Shown: positions 1 through 8,619 of the stretch, in pieces | How the letters are laid out: every line of letters begins with the position of its first letter | How positions within the stretch are numbered: position 1 is the stretch's first letter | DNA from: an uncultured Bacteroidota bacterium | GTDB taxonomy: Bacteria; Bacteroidota; Bacteroidia; Flavobacteriales_F; PHOS-HE28 | Reading direction: 5' to 3' | Length of the DNA stretch: 64,000 bases | NCBI GenBank assembly: GCA_902826215.1 | Contig: CADEDY010000002.1 | Coordinates: 124,001 to 188,000 of the forward strand | Program-made: the position numbers and the translations under genes | Notes under the pieces: generated by a model | Seen by the model: the letters and a program-made list of their open reading frames with translations, nothing else | What the model was told of the DNA's origin: nothing | Databases searched by the model: none

Positions 1-1398
1 CGCTCTATTGAGCGCTTCGTCCAGCACGATGCCTGTAGGACCTTCTCCGACCTCGATCGGATCAGGCACGGTGCGCGCGCCTGTAGTTCCAATGGTGATC
101 ACGTTGTTGGATCCCATCCCGGTGACATAGGCCTTGCTGCCATCCGCCTTCCAAACGATACCGCGCGGGTCGCCGATGGAACGCTTGCGTGTTGCAGGTG
201 GTGACGTGTGTGTGCTGTAGTTGATGTGCGGATTCATGTCCACGATGGTGGGGGTGCCCGCAGGAGTGAAGCGAGAGACGTTCACGCGCAGGAATTTTCC
301 ACGGAGGTTCGGCTCGAAACGGACCTCGTTGGTTGCATCGGTGCCGATCACATAGACCTCGCCGCTCGGATGCACCGCCATCGACATGAGGATGTTCCCC
401 AAGGTCTGCTTGTAGGTGACGCCGGCTGTCGTTGGGTTGTTCGCATTGATCATGGCGACGTCGCGATCCGGCATGTCCCAGCCCGCAACGCGCGCGGTGT
501 TCGGAAGTCCTCCGGTCACCAAATTGGTCCAGTTCGCGCCGTTCGCGTCCATCCATTGACCCGCCGCGTTCTTGCGCACGACCAAGCTGTTGTTGCCCGG
601 TGGCGGTGGATTGCTTGGGTTCATCGGTGGGTTGAAGCCTGCGCCCGCATTGGGTACCGGAACAATGCCACCATAGGGTCCTGCAGGGTTGGCCACCACA
701 TTCGGGATGCTGCTGCACGCTCCCGTCTGCACGGAGCAGAAGCCACCGGCATGGAATTCGTTCCCTGGTATCACCGTCGTGCGGTTGCCACTTTCGAAGA
801 ACGCACAGTAAACGGTGTTCCCATCGGGGCTCACGGCTAGTGCACGCGGTTGTTCGCCCTTCAACAAGACTTGTACAGGAGCGGTGCTCAAATTGGCCGG
901 ATCGAAGACCTGGATCATTTCCTGTTCCGCAATGCTCACGAATGCCTTTTGAGGACTACCAGCGAACACCACATCGGCCGGTTCGTTCTCGGTGGTCACA
1001 CTGCGGATGGTTGCTTTCTGGGTCAGGTCCACGATGCTGATGTCGTCGCTCACCGTGTTGATCACCCACGCTTCGTTATTGGTGCGGCAGCGCACCGTCA
1101 CAGGATCCACGCCGACCGGAATGCTGGCGTTGTGGAGAATGCCGCTCGCGCTGATGGTGTACACTTCCAGCGAGTTGTTCCCCGTGTTCACTGCAAGCAG
1201 TTTCGTTCCATCGGGCGTCTTGTCGATCGGATGCACATGCGATGATTCGAAATTGACGAAGTCACTTACCGGCACAGCGGATTTGGCGATCACCGGAGCT
1301 TCATCGCGTTCTGCGGTCCCGAACGCCGAAAAGGTGACCACACCAATGACCGTAAGTAGAATGAGCAAGGTATTCCGGTGGGTAGCGAATGTTCTCAT
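1..1398 (-). CDS. Secreted YVTN-type beta-propeller protein (3' part outside window)
   Basis: The minus-strand frame is open from an ATG at 1398 to the first base of the window, giving 466 codons without a stop, so the C-terminus is missing. It starts with a signal peptide (basic MRTFATHR, then a hydrophobic stretch ending near SAFGTA). The rest consists of degenerate propeller blades with the marks of the YVTN/YncE family: TPDGTKLLAVNTGNNSLEVY near residue 60, SPDGNTVYCAFF in the middle, and AYVTGMGSNNVITI near the end. A Pro/Gly/Asn-rich insert lies around residues 210-260. Such proteins are exported and are often surface or periplasmic binding proteins; a T9SS sorting domain may follow outside the window. 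The specific function is unknown. It is the last gene on its strand after the aldehyde dehydrogenase. Confidence 0.85.
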   Translation of the reverse strand, partial: MRTFATHRNTLLILLTVIGVVTFSAFGTAERDEAPVIAKSAVPVSDFVNFESSHVHPIDKTPDGTKLLAVNTGNNSLEVYTISASGILHNASIPVGVDPVTVRCRTNNEAWVINTVSDDISIVDLTQKATIRSVTTENEPADVVFAGSPQKAFVSIAEQEMIQVFDPANLSTAPVQVLLKGEQPRALAVSPDGNTVYCAFFESGNRTTVIPGNEFHAGGFCSVQTGACSSIPNVVANPAGPYGGIVPVPNAGAGFNPPMNPSNPPPPGNNSLVVRKNAAGQWMDANGANWTNLVTGGLPNTARVAGWDMPDRDVAMINANNPTTAGVTYKQTLGNILMSMAVHPSGEVYVIGTDATNEVRFEPNLRGKFLRVNVSRFTPAGTPTIVDMNPHINYSTHTSPPATRKRSIGDPRGIVWKADGSKAYVTGMGSNNVITIGTTGARTVPDPIEVGEGPTGIVLDEALNRA

Positions 1399-1520
1399 GG
1401 GAGTGGCTGCTAGTGATGCGGTCCAAGCATTCCTGTGCCCTGGTCTTCGCATGTAAGAATGCCAAGGACCGGCGAAAGGAAAGCCAAACTACTGCATCAG
1501 GTCGGGAATCACAACCCAAG

Positions 1521-1536
1521 GATCGACCCGTCGATC
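1521..1536 (-). terminator. Short hairpin just after the aldehyde dehydrogenase stop
   Basis: GATCGA and TCGATC form a perfect 6-bp stem around the 4-nt loop CCCG, ending 2 nt past the stop codon of the aldehyde dehydrogenase gene. No T-run follows, so intrinsic termination is only a possibility. Confidence 0.3.
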
Positions 1537-1538
1537 GA

Positions 1539-2993
1539 TCAGTACACGATCAACCTCGGCTCGGTCATCTCTTCCATGGCATACTTCAGCCCTTCGCGAC
1601 CGAGACCACTGTCCTTCACACCGCCGTACGGCATGCTGTCCACACGGAACCCTGGGACGTTATTGATGATCACACCTCCGACCTCCAATTGGTCGTGGGC
1701 CAGCTTCACGTGGGCGAAGTTGTTCGTGTAGACGCCAGCTTGAAGCCCGTAGGTGCTGTCGTTCACTTTCGCGACCGCATCGCTGAAGTCGGTGGCTTGT
1801 TCAATGACCGCGACAGGACCGAAGACCTCTGCGCAATTCACCTTCATGTCGTGCTTGGTGGAAGTGAGCAATGTGGCTGCGTAGATGTTGCGCTCGGCAT
1901 CGATCGCTTTGCCCCCTACCAATATGTGTGCACCACCTTTTACGGCTTCATCCACCCACGTGGAAATGCGCTCGAAGTGGCCTTTGTCGATGATGGGTCC
2001 AACGGAAACCGCTGGGTCGCTTGGTTCGCCGGACTTCAAGCTGCCGAACTCCTTTACCAGCAGATCGCGGAAATCGTTGAAGACGGACTTCACGGCGTAG
2101 ATCCGCTGCGTGCTGATGCAGGTCTGTCCAGCATAAAGGTTGGCGCCCATCGCGACGGTCTTGGCAGCTGCAGTGAGGTCAGTGCCCTCGTCGATGATCA
2201 CCGAGGCGTTGCCGCCGAGTTCCAGTGCCACCTTCTTCTTGCCGCAGATCGCCTTCAAATGCCAGCCCACCTTATCGCTCCCGGTGAAACTGAGCATGGC
2301 GATGCGTTCGTCCTTCACGAGCTTCTCAGCCACTGGGATACCACAGAGCATCACGCTGAACGCACCTTTCGGCCAGCCGATCTCTTCCAGCATCTGGCCC
2401 AGTACGAATGCGCTCAAGGGAGCTTGGGGCGCCGGTTTCAACACGACCGGACAGCCGACGGCCATGGCCGGAGCCACTTTGTGCAGCACGAGGTTGAGCG
2501 GGAAGTTGAAAGGGGTGATCGCCGCGATCACTCCGATCGGGAAACGCTTGGTAAAGGCGGTCTTCCCAGCACCGGCGCCATGGTCGATCGGCACACTTTC
2601 ACCCGTGAAGCGAAGGGCTTCCGCAGCTGCGGTGCGGACCGTGGCGATGCACCGTACGATCTCTCCTTTCGCGTAGCCAAGGGGCTTCCCGCCTTCCCGA
2701 ACGATCAACATGGCGAGCTCCTCCTGTCGCTTGGCGATCAATGCGGCGAGCGCGTCCAGCTTCTCGCTCCGCTCGCCCGCGCTCATCTTTCGCAAGGGTT
2801 CTCGGCTTGCCGAAGCGGCAGCGATCGCCTCTTCCATCTGCGCTTCCGTGGCGTGTGGGATCCGCGCCAGTTCCGTACCGTGGTACTTGTCAACGACGGT
2901 GTTGAAAGTGCCGTCACCGACCTCGATCCATCGGCCGTTGATGTAGTTGGCTGGACGGACGACGTTGGTCGGGGCGTTCAATGTCTGTGGCAT
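1539..2993 (-). CDS. NAD(P)-dependent aldehyde dehydrogenase
   Basis: Full-length 484-residue ALDH-superfamily enzyme that oxidises an aldehyde to the acid with NAD(P)+ in the cytosol. The active-site set is present: Asn163 in TPFNFPLN, Glu258 in ELGGN and nucleophile Cys292 in GQTCIS, with the GSDKVG cofactor loop near residue 238. The C-terminal PYGGVKDSGLGREG motif is typical of the succinate-semialdehyde/glyceraldehyde-3-phosphate branch. It follows the amine/amide cluster on the same strand but has its own promoter ending 4 nt before the ATG. Oxidation of the aminoaldehyde made by the upstream class III aminotransferase would fit; the substrate cannot be read from sequence. Confidence 0.93.
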   Translation of the reverse strand: MPQTLNAPTNVVRPANYINGRWIEVGDGTFNTVVDKYHGTELARIPHATEAQMEEAIAAASASREPLRKMSAGERSEKLDALAALIAKRQEELAMLIVREGGKPLGYAKGEIVRCIATVRTAAAEALRFTGESVPIDHGAGAGKTAFTKRFPIGVIAAITPFNFPLNLVLHKVAPAMAVGCPVVLKPAPQAPLSAFVLGQMLEEIGWPKGAFSVMLCGIPVAEKLVKDERIAMLSFTGSDKVGWHLKAICGKKKVALELGGNASVIIDEGTDLTAAAKTVAMGANLYAGQTCISTQRIYAVKSVFNDFRDLLVKEFGSLKSGEPSDPAVSVGPIIDKGHFERISTWVDEAVKGGAHILVGGKAIDAERNIYAATLLTSTKHDMKVNCAEVFGPVAVIEQATDFSDAVAKVNDSTYGLQAGVYTNNFAHVKLAHDQLEVGGVIINNVPGFRVDSMPYGGVKDSGLGREGLKYAMEEMTEPRLIVY

Positions 2994-2997
2994 GGGT

Positions 2998-3026
2998 CAA
3001 AGGTATTGCCCATACGAAGTGCCCAA
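2998..3026 (-). promoter_or_regulatory. Bacteroidota promoter, leaderless layout, for the aldehyde dehydrogenase
   Basis: On the minus strand TTG (3024-3026), an 18-nt spacer and TACCTTTG (2998-3005) match the Bacteroidota -33 TTG / -7 TAnnTTTG consensus. Only 4 nt (ACCC) separate the -7 box from the ATG, so transcription should begin at or next to the start codon. There is no room for a ribosome binding site. Confidence 0.65.
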
Positions 3027-3063
3027 TGATCCAAGGAGCGAAGCACACCACTGCGACCACCGT

Positions 3064-4056
3064 TCACTTGGCCAAATACCGCCCTACGGGCTTCAGCAAC
3101 ACCACCTGAACCTCCTGCTCCTCGAACTTCTTGAAGCTGGCCTCCACCTGTTTTTCAGGCCAAACGATCTTCACATTGCCCTTCGCCACATCATAGACCG
3201 CGGTATACAGTGTTCCGAATCCACGCAGGTACTGCTGGCTGTAGAGCGGAGGTTTCAAGAACTGTTTGATGAGCCCGGCCCGTGTCAGTTTCGGATCGGC
3301 AACACATTGTTCTAGGACGTGCTTGCGCTCGATGGTGTGTGTGAATGCCGCATACTCGTCCCATTCCACTTGATGTTGGTGGTTGGTCGCAACAGCCTGG
3401 TACACCACTTGCGCTGGTCGATCGGGATCGAGGTAGACGGTGGCGTAGTTGCCGGACTTATCCACTATTGTGACGTTGTACGCCATATGCGTCGGGAGGC
3501 GCTGCAGAACGACGCACGCTTCCTCCACGTTGCTGCAGGTCTCCAACACGTATCGGATGATAACAGGTATGCCGAAGCCTATACCCGTGACCTTTCTTCC
3601 GCCGAAGGCGAGCGCCACAGCAAGACCATCGGCATTCATGCCATCCAATAAGCCCCAGCCACTGTCCTGCACGCCGATCACGGGTTTGCAATACTCCGTG
3701 TAACGCATGCGCCCATCGAAGTAACGTGGGTCGAAGTCGTAGTTGCGGATCAGCGTCGGTGCGCCTTTGGTCCATGCCACTTGGGAGCAGCCGGCCATGT
3801 AAGGAGGCGGGCACCACATGCTCAGGAACCGAGCGGCCATGTCGTCGTTGTGTGCAAGTCGGCACAGACTGTTGTACACCGGGATCAGCTCCGGCATATG
3901 CAGTTCCAGCACGGAACGGCAGGTGACGAGATCGGGACGTGCGTCCTCGCCTTCACTCACATACCAGATCCGGTACAAGGGCCAAGCGCGATCGAAATAG
4001 GTCTGCCAGCGGTCGCTGGGCCATGCTTCGTGGACAAGTTTCAGGTGGACGTACAT
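3064..4056 (-). CDS. C45-type autoproteolytic NTN hydrolase / acyltransferase
   Basis: A 330-residue protein resembling the peptidase C45 family (acyl-CoA:6-APA acyltransferase, carcinine hydrolase Tan and relatives), which make or break linear amide bonds. Known members self-cleave before a Cys that becomes the N-terminal nucleophile. Here Gly89-Cys90 in YMAGCSQVAW is the expected site, followed by the family-like TLIRNYDFDP, LLDGMNADGLAVALAFGG and THMAYNVTIVDKSG segments. No signal peptide is visible. It lies downstream of the ATP-grasp ligase on the same strand, separated by a palindromic element. Pairing a ligase with an amide hydrolase suggests that the two make and remove the same conjugate, which is inference. 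Confidence 0.82.
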   Translation of the reverse strand: MYVHLKLVHEAWPSDRWQTYFDRAWPLYRIWYVSEGEDARPDLVTCRSVLELHMPELIPVYNSLCRLAHNDDMAARFLSMWCPPPYMAGCSQVAWTKGAPTLIRNYDFDPRYFDGRMRYTEYCKPVIGVQDSGWGLLDGMNADGLAVALAFGGRKVTGIGFGIPVIIRYVLETCSNVEEACVVLQRLPTHMAYNVTIVDKSGNYATVYLDPDRPAQVVYQAVATNHQHQVEWDEYAAFTHTIERKHVLEQCVADPKLTRAGLIKQFLKPPLYSQQYLRGFGTLYTAVYDVAKGNVKIVWPEKQVEASFKKFEEQEVQVVLLKPVGRYLAK

Positions 4057-4086
4057 CGGCTCTCTTCGTTCGCAGCATCGGGAATA

Positions 4087-4155
4087 GGGTATTGAGTATA
4101 GCGCAGCGTTCTCGCGACGCGCTAGTCTATACCCAATACCCTGTACTCAATACCC
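4087..4155. repeat. Long palindromic (REP-like) intergenic element
   Basis: GGGTATTGAGTATAG (4087-4101) and CTATACCCAATACCC (4127-4141) form a 15-bp inverted repeat with one mismatch, which becomes a G-U pair in minus-strand RNA. A third arm, TACTCAATACCC (4144-4155), is a perfect complement of the first 12 bases. Inside the loop TAGCGC (4099-4104) pairs with GCGCTA (4119-4124) around TCGCGA. It fills most of the gap between the ATP-grasp stop and the C45 start. It could be a REP-type repeat, an attenuator or a processing site within the operon. Confidence 0.7.
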
Positions 4156-4165
4156 GCATTCTCAT

Positions 4166-5773
4166 TCACATCATCTTGAACCCACCGATCTCCAACAAGT
4201 GCTCATGGCCGTTGGAGCCGTGCGCGCCGGGGACCACGCTCTTGTATTCTGCCTTGATGGCGTTGAGCCATTTCCTGGAGCGCTCCAGTAGCTCGAATTT
4301 GTCGGTCATCATGCGGCCGCGCATCACGAGGATGCCGATGTCCGCTCCTTCATAGAGCCAATCGCCCACGCGGGTGATGCGGAGAAAGAAGGCTTCGTTC
4401 TCTTTCTCTACATAGCGGCGGTGTGTGTCCATCCGCCAGAAGTAGATGCTGCCATCCTCGCGCATGCGCCAGATACCGCTGCGTGGTGCTTCGGTCACAC
4501 GGCGAACATCGTCCTGGGTGTGCTTGATCACCATCTGACCCCAACTGTCGATGTTCTCCTCCTTGGCCCATCGGCGGTTCAGCGCGTTCACGTTCAATTC
4601 GTACGGTTGATCCATCCATTCCATGATGTGGAAGAGGTGGAGCGGCGCATCGCTCATGGCGAAGACAGCGTGGTTGGTGATGCTGCTTGCGCCTGTAATG
4701 CGGGGGTTCAATTCACCGAGGTAGATGGCGCCGTTGTCCTGATCGATGAGGAAGTCGAGCTCGAAGTAGCCCTTGTAGCCTTCCTTGCGCAACTGATCAC
4801 CGAAGAGCTGTGCGTACTTGCGCGCCTTGCGACGGATGGCCGGGGTGAAGGTGTCCGCATAGATCTCGTTACCGCACCAGCCGCCTTTGTAGGGCGTCAG
4901 TTCCTTGAAGCCGACAAGCTCCGTCATCAATGGCGCTACTATCGTTCCGTGACGGGTCACGCAGGCCTCCATGGCAGCACCGCGGCAGTTGATGCGCTTC
5001 ATCACCTTGCATTCCTTCTCCGCTTGGAACTCCTTCGCGTACTTGTCGTAGTCCGCCTTGTTCTTGATGAAGAATGTGGTGTGTCCACTATCCCCGAACG
5101 GCGTTTGTACCACGAGGTCGGTACCCAGTTTCGCGGAGACCTTGTTCAAGTGATCGTAGCTTTTCACCGGGCTCAACACGTATGGCACGCACGGCACACC
5201 GGCCTTCTCTGCAACCCGGTTCGTGTTCACCTTGTTGTCCATGAAGGTGCGCATCTTGGCACTCGGGAACATCACCTCCAGCCCGATCTTCTTCGCCAGC
5301 TTCTCGGTCTTCTCATCGAACATGAGGAAGAGCACCTTGCCGGCCTTGCCCTTCACTTTCCGGCTCTCGATGTAATCGCGGACCTCGCTGTGGGTGAGCA
5401 GGTAATTGTTGATGTCCTCGATGCTTTGGAACTCCTCGTGGGGCTCCTCCTTCATCGGACTCATCAGGTTCGGGTGCAACCCATCGAAGCACTCGATGTA
5501 GGTGATGAACTTGAAGCCTTTGATCCACTCGTCAGCACCCAGCAGATTGAAATTGGTAGCGCTGATGAAATAGATCGGCGTCTCGTTGCGGTAGAAGAAG
5601 CGGCGGATGTCACTGACGCCTTTCACCGTGGGTTTGGAAGAGACGCGATTCGGCTTGATGACCTTGCGTGGTGCGGCCTTGCGTGCCGCTGCACGGGTCG
5701 GTGACTGTGCAGCTTGTTTCGCTTTCTTCATAGCAGGACGCTTCGCAGCGACCTTCTTGGTCTTCTTGCTCAT
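4166..5773 (-). CDS. ATP-grasp ligase with Lys/Ala-rich N-terminal tail
   Basis: A 535-residue protein. Residues 1-51 are a basic low-complexity tail of Lys, Ala, Pro and Arg resembling histone-H1-like bacterial tails. From about residue 58 it is a globular ATP-grasp (biotin-carboxylase-like) protein: flexible loop TPFGDSGHT at 224-232, acidic ELD at 338-340, and metal-binding ELNPRITG at 354-361. Such enzymes activate a carboxylate as acyl phosphate and join it to an amine or thiol. No biotin or carboxyltransferase partner is nearby, so an amide or peptide ligase is more likely than a carboxylase. The gene begins 3 nt after the decarboxylase stop, so translation is probably coupled. Substrates are unknown. 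Confidence 0.85.
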   Translation of the reverse strand: MSKKTKKVAAKRPAMKKAKQAAQSPTRAAARKAAPRKVIKPNRVSSKPTVKGVSDIRRFFYRNETPIYFISATNFNLLGADEWIKGFKFITYIECFDGLHPNLMSPMKEEPHEEFQSIEDINNYLLTHSEVRDYIESRKVKGKAGKVLFLMFDEKTEKLAKKIGLEVMFPSAKMRTFMDNKVNTNRVAEKAGVPCVPYVLSPVKSYDHLNKVSAKLGTDLVVQTPFGDSGHTTFFIKNKADYDKYAKEFQAEKECKVMKRINCRGAAMEACVTRHGTIVAPLMTELVGFKELTPYKGGWCGNEIYADTFTPAIRRKARKYAQLFGDQLRKEGYKGYFELDFLIDQDNGAIYLGELNPRITGASSITNHAVFAMSDAPLHLFHIMEWMDQPYELNVNALNRRWAKEENIDSWGQMVIKHTQDDVRRVTEAPRSGIWRMREDGSIYFWRMDTHRRYVEKENEAFFLRITRVGDWLYEGADIGILVMRGRMMTDKFELLERSRKWLNAIKAEYKSVVPGAHGSNGHEHLLEIGGFKMM

Positions 5774-5776
5774 GGT

Positions 5777-8527
5777 CTATTTCGTCTTCTTGGATCGAAT
5801 TCCTTTACCGTTTCCTTCAGGCGTGGCTGCACTCCGCATTCCTCCCATCGCTGTTCCCGTCTTTTGCCTGCCCAGCGCAGCATCCGTGAAGATGCGCAGA
5901 CCGAGGTCCTCCCGATAGCCGTGGATCTCTTTCACATCGATGGCCAATAGGAAGTCGATGATCTCGTGGTTGATGACCTGACCGGGGACCAATACCGGGA
6001 AACCCGGTGGGTAGGGGATCACGAAGGAGGCGGAAACAAGTTCCTGTCCGGCAGCCATGCGCGAAAGGCATTCGTGCAGCTTGATGTGCTGGCAACGTTC
6101 CTCTTTGTACCCGAGGAAATACGCGGCACGTAGGTCCCCACCAGGCACGCCGGGAACCGCTTGGAAGGACGTGTGGAAACTGCTGAAATCCGGCAATGGA
6201 GGCACTTCCTCCACCAGTGATCGGATCTTGCTGAGGTGTGTTCGCTTCTCGGCATGGTCCATGCCGGCATTGCGCTCTTCCAATTCATCCGCGATCTCCA
6301 GCAGCACTTTGGTGAGATAGGCCAATGAGCCACGAGTGGTACCGATGTTGGTCATGAACAGGACGCTGTTCCGCGCGGTCTTGTTGACCTGGATCGCGTA
6401 CTTGTCCATGAGGTACTGGTTCTTGAACGTATCCCCGTCGATGCCCGTTTTACCGGTGTACAGGTTGATCTTGGTGGGGTCCACGGCGAAGTCGTCCTGC
6501 GCCCATGCTTGTTCGATGTGGTTCCACCCTTTATCGCGCCGGTAGTAGCCATCCACGCCACTGGTTCGGTATTCCTGCGGCACCAATTCGCCGATGGTGA
6601 TGATGTCGAACCACTTACGCAACTTCTCATGTTCGCGCACGGTGCGGCGCAGTAGAAGTCCCAGTTCGATGGCCTTCTCCACGAGTTCATAGCCCTCGAA
6701 CATCACTTGCCGACGTCCCACGTCCATGCTGGCGAGGATCTGGTAATTGGCGCTCGTGCTGGTATGCGTCATGTACGCTTCGTGGAATGCGGCCTCGCTC
6801 TTACGTTTGAAGTCCTCGTCCCAGATGTGGATCATGCTGCCCTGACGCAAGGAGGTCAAGGTCTTGTGCGTGCTCTGCGTTGCATATACGCGGATACGCA
6901 CCTTCGTAGGGTCCGGCAATCGCGGGTCTTCACCGGGCTTGAGTGAAGCGATGTGCGCCTTGTATTCTTCCTTGTACGCCTCGGTCCTGTACTTGGCATG
7001 GAGTTTCGCAGCCACATGCATCGCGGTGCGTTGACGTAACAAGTAGCTGAATCCGGCAAAGGCGAACCACGCCTCGTCCCACAGGAAGATCATGTCCGGC
7101 TTCAGCGCGAGCACCTGTTCCATTACACGCTCCACGTTGTACACCACCCCGTCGAACGTGCTGTTCGTGAGCAGGAGCATCTTTGCTTTCTCGAGCCTTC
7201 CTCCTTTGCGCAGCACGAGCATCTTCTCGCGGATATGCTCCAACGGAACCGCTCCGTACATGCTGTACTTCGGCAACGGATAGCTGTGCAGGTACACCGG
7301 ATACGCACCGCTGAGCACCATGCCGTAGTGATGGCTCTTGTGGCAGTCTCGATCGATCAGGACCACGTCGCCGGGTTCGATCAGGGCCTGCACCACGATC
7401 TTGTTGGACGACGACGTGCCGTTCGTGGCGAAGAAGGTCTGCTGTGCTCCAAAAGCCTGGGCTGCGAGTTCCTGCGCTTTCTTCAAAGGGCCGGTCGGTT
7501 GTAGCAACGAGTCCAAGCCGCCGGTGGTGGCGCTGGTCTCGGCAAGGAAGAGGTTGCGACCGTAGAAATCACCGAAGTCCTGGATCCAGCGGCTCTTGAA
7601 CACGCTGTTGCCGCGCGAGATCGGCATGGCGTGGAAGACGCCCATCGGCTTGGTGCTGTATTCCTTCAGTGCAGTGAAGAAGGGGGTCTTGAAGCGTTCC
7701 CGGATCCCACGCAGGATGGTCAAGTGCAATTCCTGCATGTCCTCCGTGCGGTAGAAAATGCGCCGGAAGTTCTTGAGTGTGTTGTCCTGCAGACCGGTCA
7801 CTGGAGTGTCCGTAACGTAGTAGCGGTCCACTTCGGGGCGGAATTGTTGAATGATCTCTCCAAGCTCCGGTCCCATTTGGGAGCGGTTCCTATCGCTCAG
7901 GTCCAACCGGTCGAATGCCCGGATGAATTCGTGCAGGAGTCCTTTGGCGTTCGCGCTCGGGAAGGGAACGCCATAGCGCACTACACAGGCTTGGATGTTG
8001 TGGTTGAAGAGCAACGCGATCAGAGCGTCCTGTGCCGTGCGGACCACAACCGGGTCATACGCGAAGGGGTCACTTGCGTCACGGCACTTGCGCAGTTTCT
8101 GCTTCAGGGCTTCTTCTTCTGCGTCATCGATCTCCTCCACGAAGAGTACTTCGAAATAGTTCTGCCGCGGTTTTCCTTCCTCTTCCACCGCTTCCTCCGG
8201 TCCGCTCAACAGGTCGCCTTTGGAAGAAGGATCGTTGCGGAACGCTCCACTGACGAGGTTCCGTACCACGTGGTTCAATGCCTGATGCAAGGAGCGGTAT
8301 TCCTTGGCATGCAGCAATTCCTGCAACCGTGTCACTCGTTCCCGGCCTGGATAGGCCCAATACATCTCGATCGTTTGCAGATCCGTCAACAGTGCGTCGA
8401 CCTCTTCGGGATCTCCCCGACCCTCGTCAAGCGCAAGTGCTGACTGCTTCAATTGCTCCCACGTGTGGAAACGCAGGCGAGCGGCGTTGAAATGTTGGCG
8501 GTGCGAAATTCCTGGATCGGTGGGCAT
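5777..8527 (-). CDS. Long PLP-dependent Orn/Lys/Arg-type decarboxylase
   Basis: A 916-residue fold-type I PLP enzyme of the Orn/Lys/Arg decarboxylase group. Key features are the cofactor loop FFATNGTSSSNK (365-376), DRDCHKSHHYG (392-402), Asp484 in WDEAWFA, and the Schiff-base Lys555 in QSTHKTLTSLRQGSMIH. The roughly 300 residues before the PLP domain are long, charged and helical and do not look like the flavodoxin-like wing domain of E. coli inducible decarboxylases. The C-terminal part after residue 780 resembles the usual specificity domain (YPPGFPVLVPG). The expected reaction is decarboxylation of a basic amino acid to a diamine or agmatine, but the substrate is not decidable here. It is followed directly by the ATP-grasp gene. 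Confidence 0.87.
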   Translation of the reverse strand: MPTDPGISHRQHFNAARLRFHTWEQLKQSALALDEGRGDPEEVDALLTDLQTIEMYWAYPGRERVTRLQELLHAKEYRSLHQALNHVVRNLVSGAFRNDPSSKGDLLSGPEEAVEEEGKPRQNYFEVLFVEEIDDAEEEALKQKLRKCRDASDPFAYDPVVVRTAQDALIALLFNHNIQACVVRYGVPFPSANAKGLLHEFIRAFDRLDLSDRNRSQMGPELGEIIQQFRPEVDRYYVTDTPVTGLQDNTLKNFRRIFYRTEDMQELHLTILRGIRERFKTPFFTALKEYSTKPMGVFHAMPISRGNSVFKSRWIQDFGDFYGRNLFLAETSATTGGLDSLLQPTGPLKKAQELAAQAFGAQQTFFATNGTSSSNKIVVQALIEPGDVVLIDRDCHKSHHYGMVLSGAYPVYLHSYPLPKYSMYGAVPLEHIREKMLVLRKGGRLEKAKMLLLTNSTFDGVVYNVERVMEQVLALKPDMIFLWDEAWFAFAGFSYLLRQRTAMHVAAKLHAKYRTEAYKEEYKAHIASLKPGEDPRLPDPTKVRIRVYATQSTHKTLTSLRQGSMIHIWDEDFKRKSEAAFHEAYMTHTSTSANYQILASMDVGRRQVMFEGYELVEKAIELGLLLRRTVREHEKLRKWFDIITIGELVPQEYRTSGVDGYYRRDKGWNHIEQAWAQDDFAVDPTKINLYTGKTGIDGDTFKNQYLMDKYAIQVNKTARNSVLFMTNIGTTRGSLAYLTKVLLEIADELEERNAGMDHAEKRTHLSKIRSLVEEVPPLPDFSSFHTSFQAVPGVPGGDLRAAYFLGYKEERCQHIKLHECLSRMAAGQELVSASFVIPYPPGFPVLVPGQVINHEIIDFLLAIDVKEIHGYREDLGLRIFTDAALGRQKTGTAMGGMRSAATPEGNGKGIRSKKTK

Positions 8528-8546
8528 AACGGAAGGACCTGTTCGT

Positions 8547-8554
8547 GAAAGATA
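8547..8554 (-). promoter_or_regulatory. Possible -7 box upstream of the decarboxylase
   Basis: TATCTTTC on the minus strand differs from TAnnTTTG only in the last base and sits 19 nt before the decarboxylase ATG. No clear TTG lies at the -33 spacing, so it is a weak candidate for an internal promoter of the cluster. Confidence 0.35.
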
Positions 8555-8619
8555 GCGTCCGCGAATGATCCCGGACCGATTCGACGCCTGCTAGTGAGAA
8601 CGGTCGTTCCTAGAGTAGG

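Noticed and set aside
1389-3029. A 546-codon plus-strand open frame opposite the aldehyde dehydrogenase
   Set aside because: It is antisense to a full ALDH with all catalytic motifs. Its translation is rich in His, Arg and Val with no domain; long antisense frames are expected in GC-rich genes.
4421-5704. A 427-codon plus-strand frame opposite the ATP-grasp gene
   Set aside because: Repetitive Val/Leu/His composition without motif, mirror of the ATP-grasp codons.
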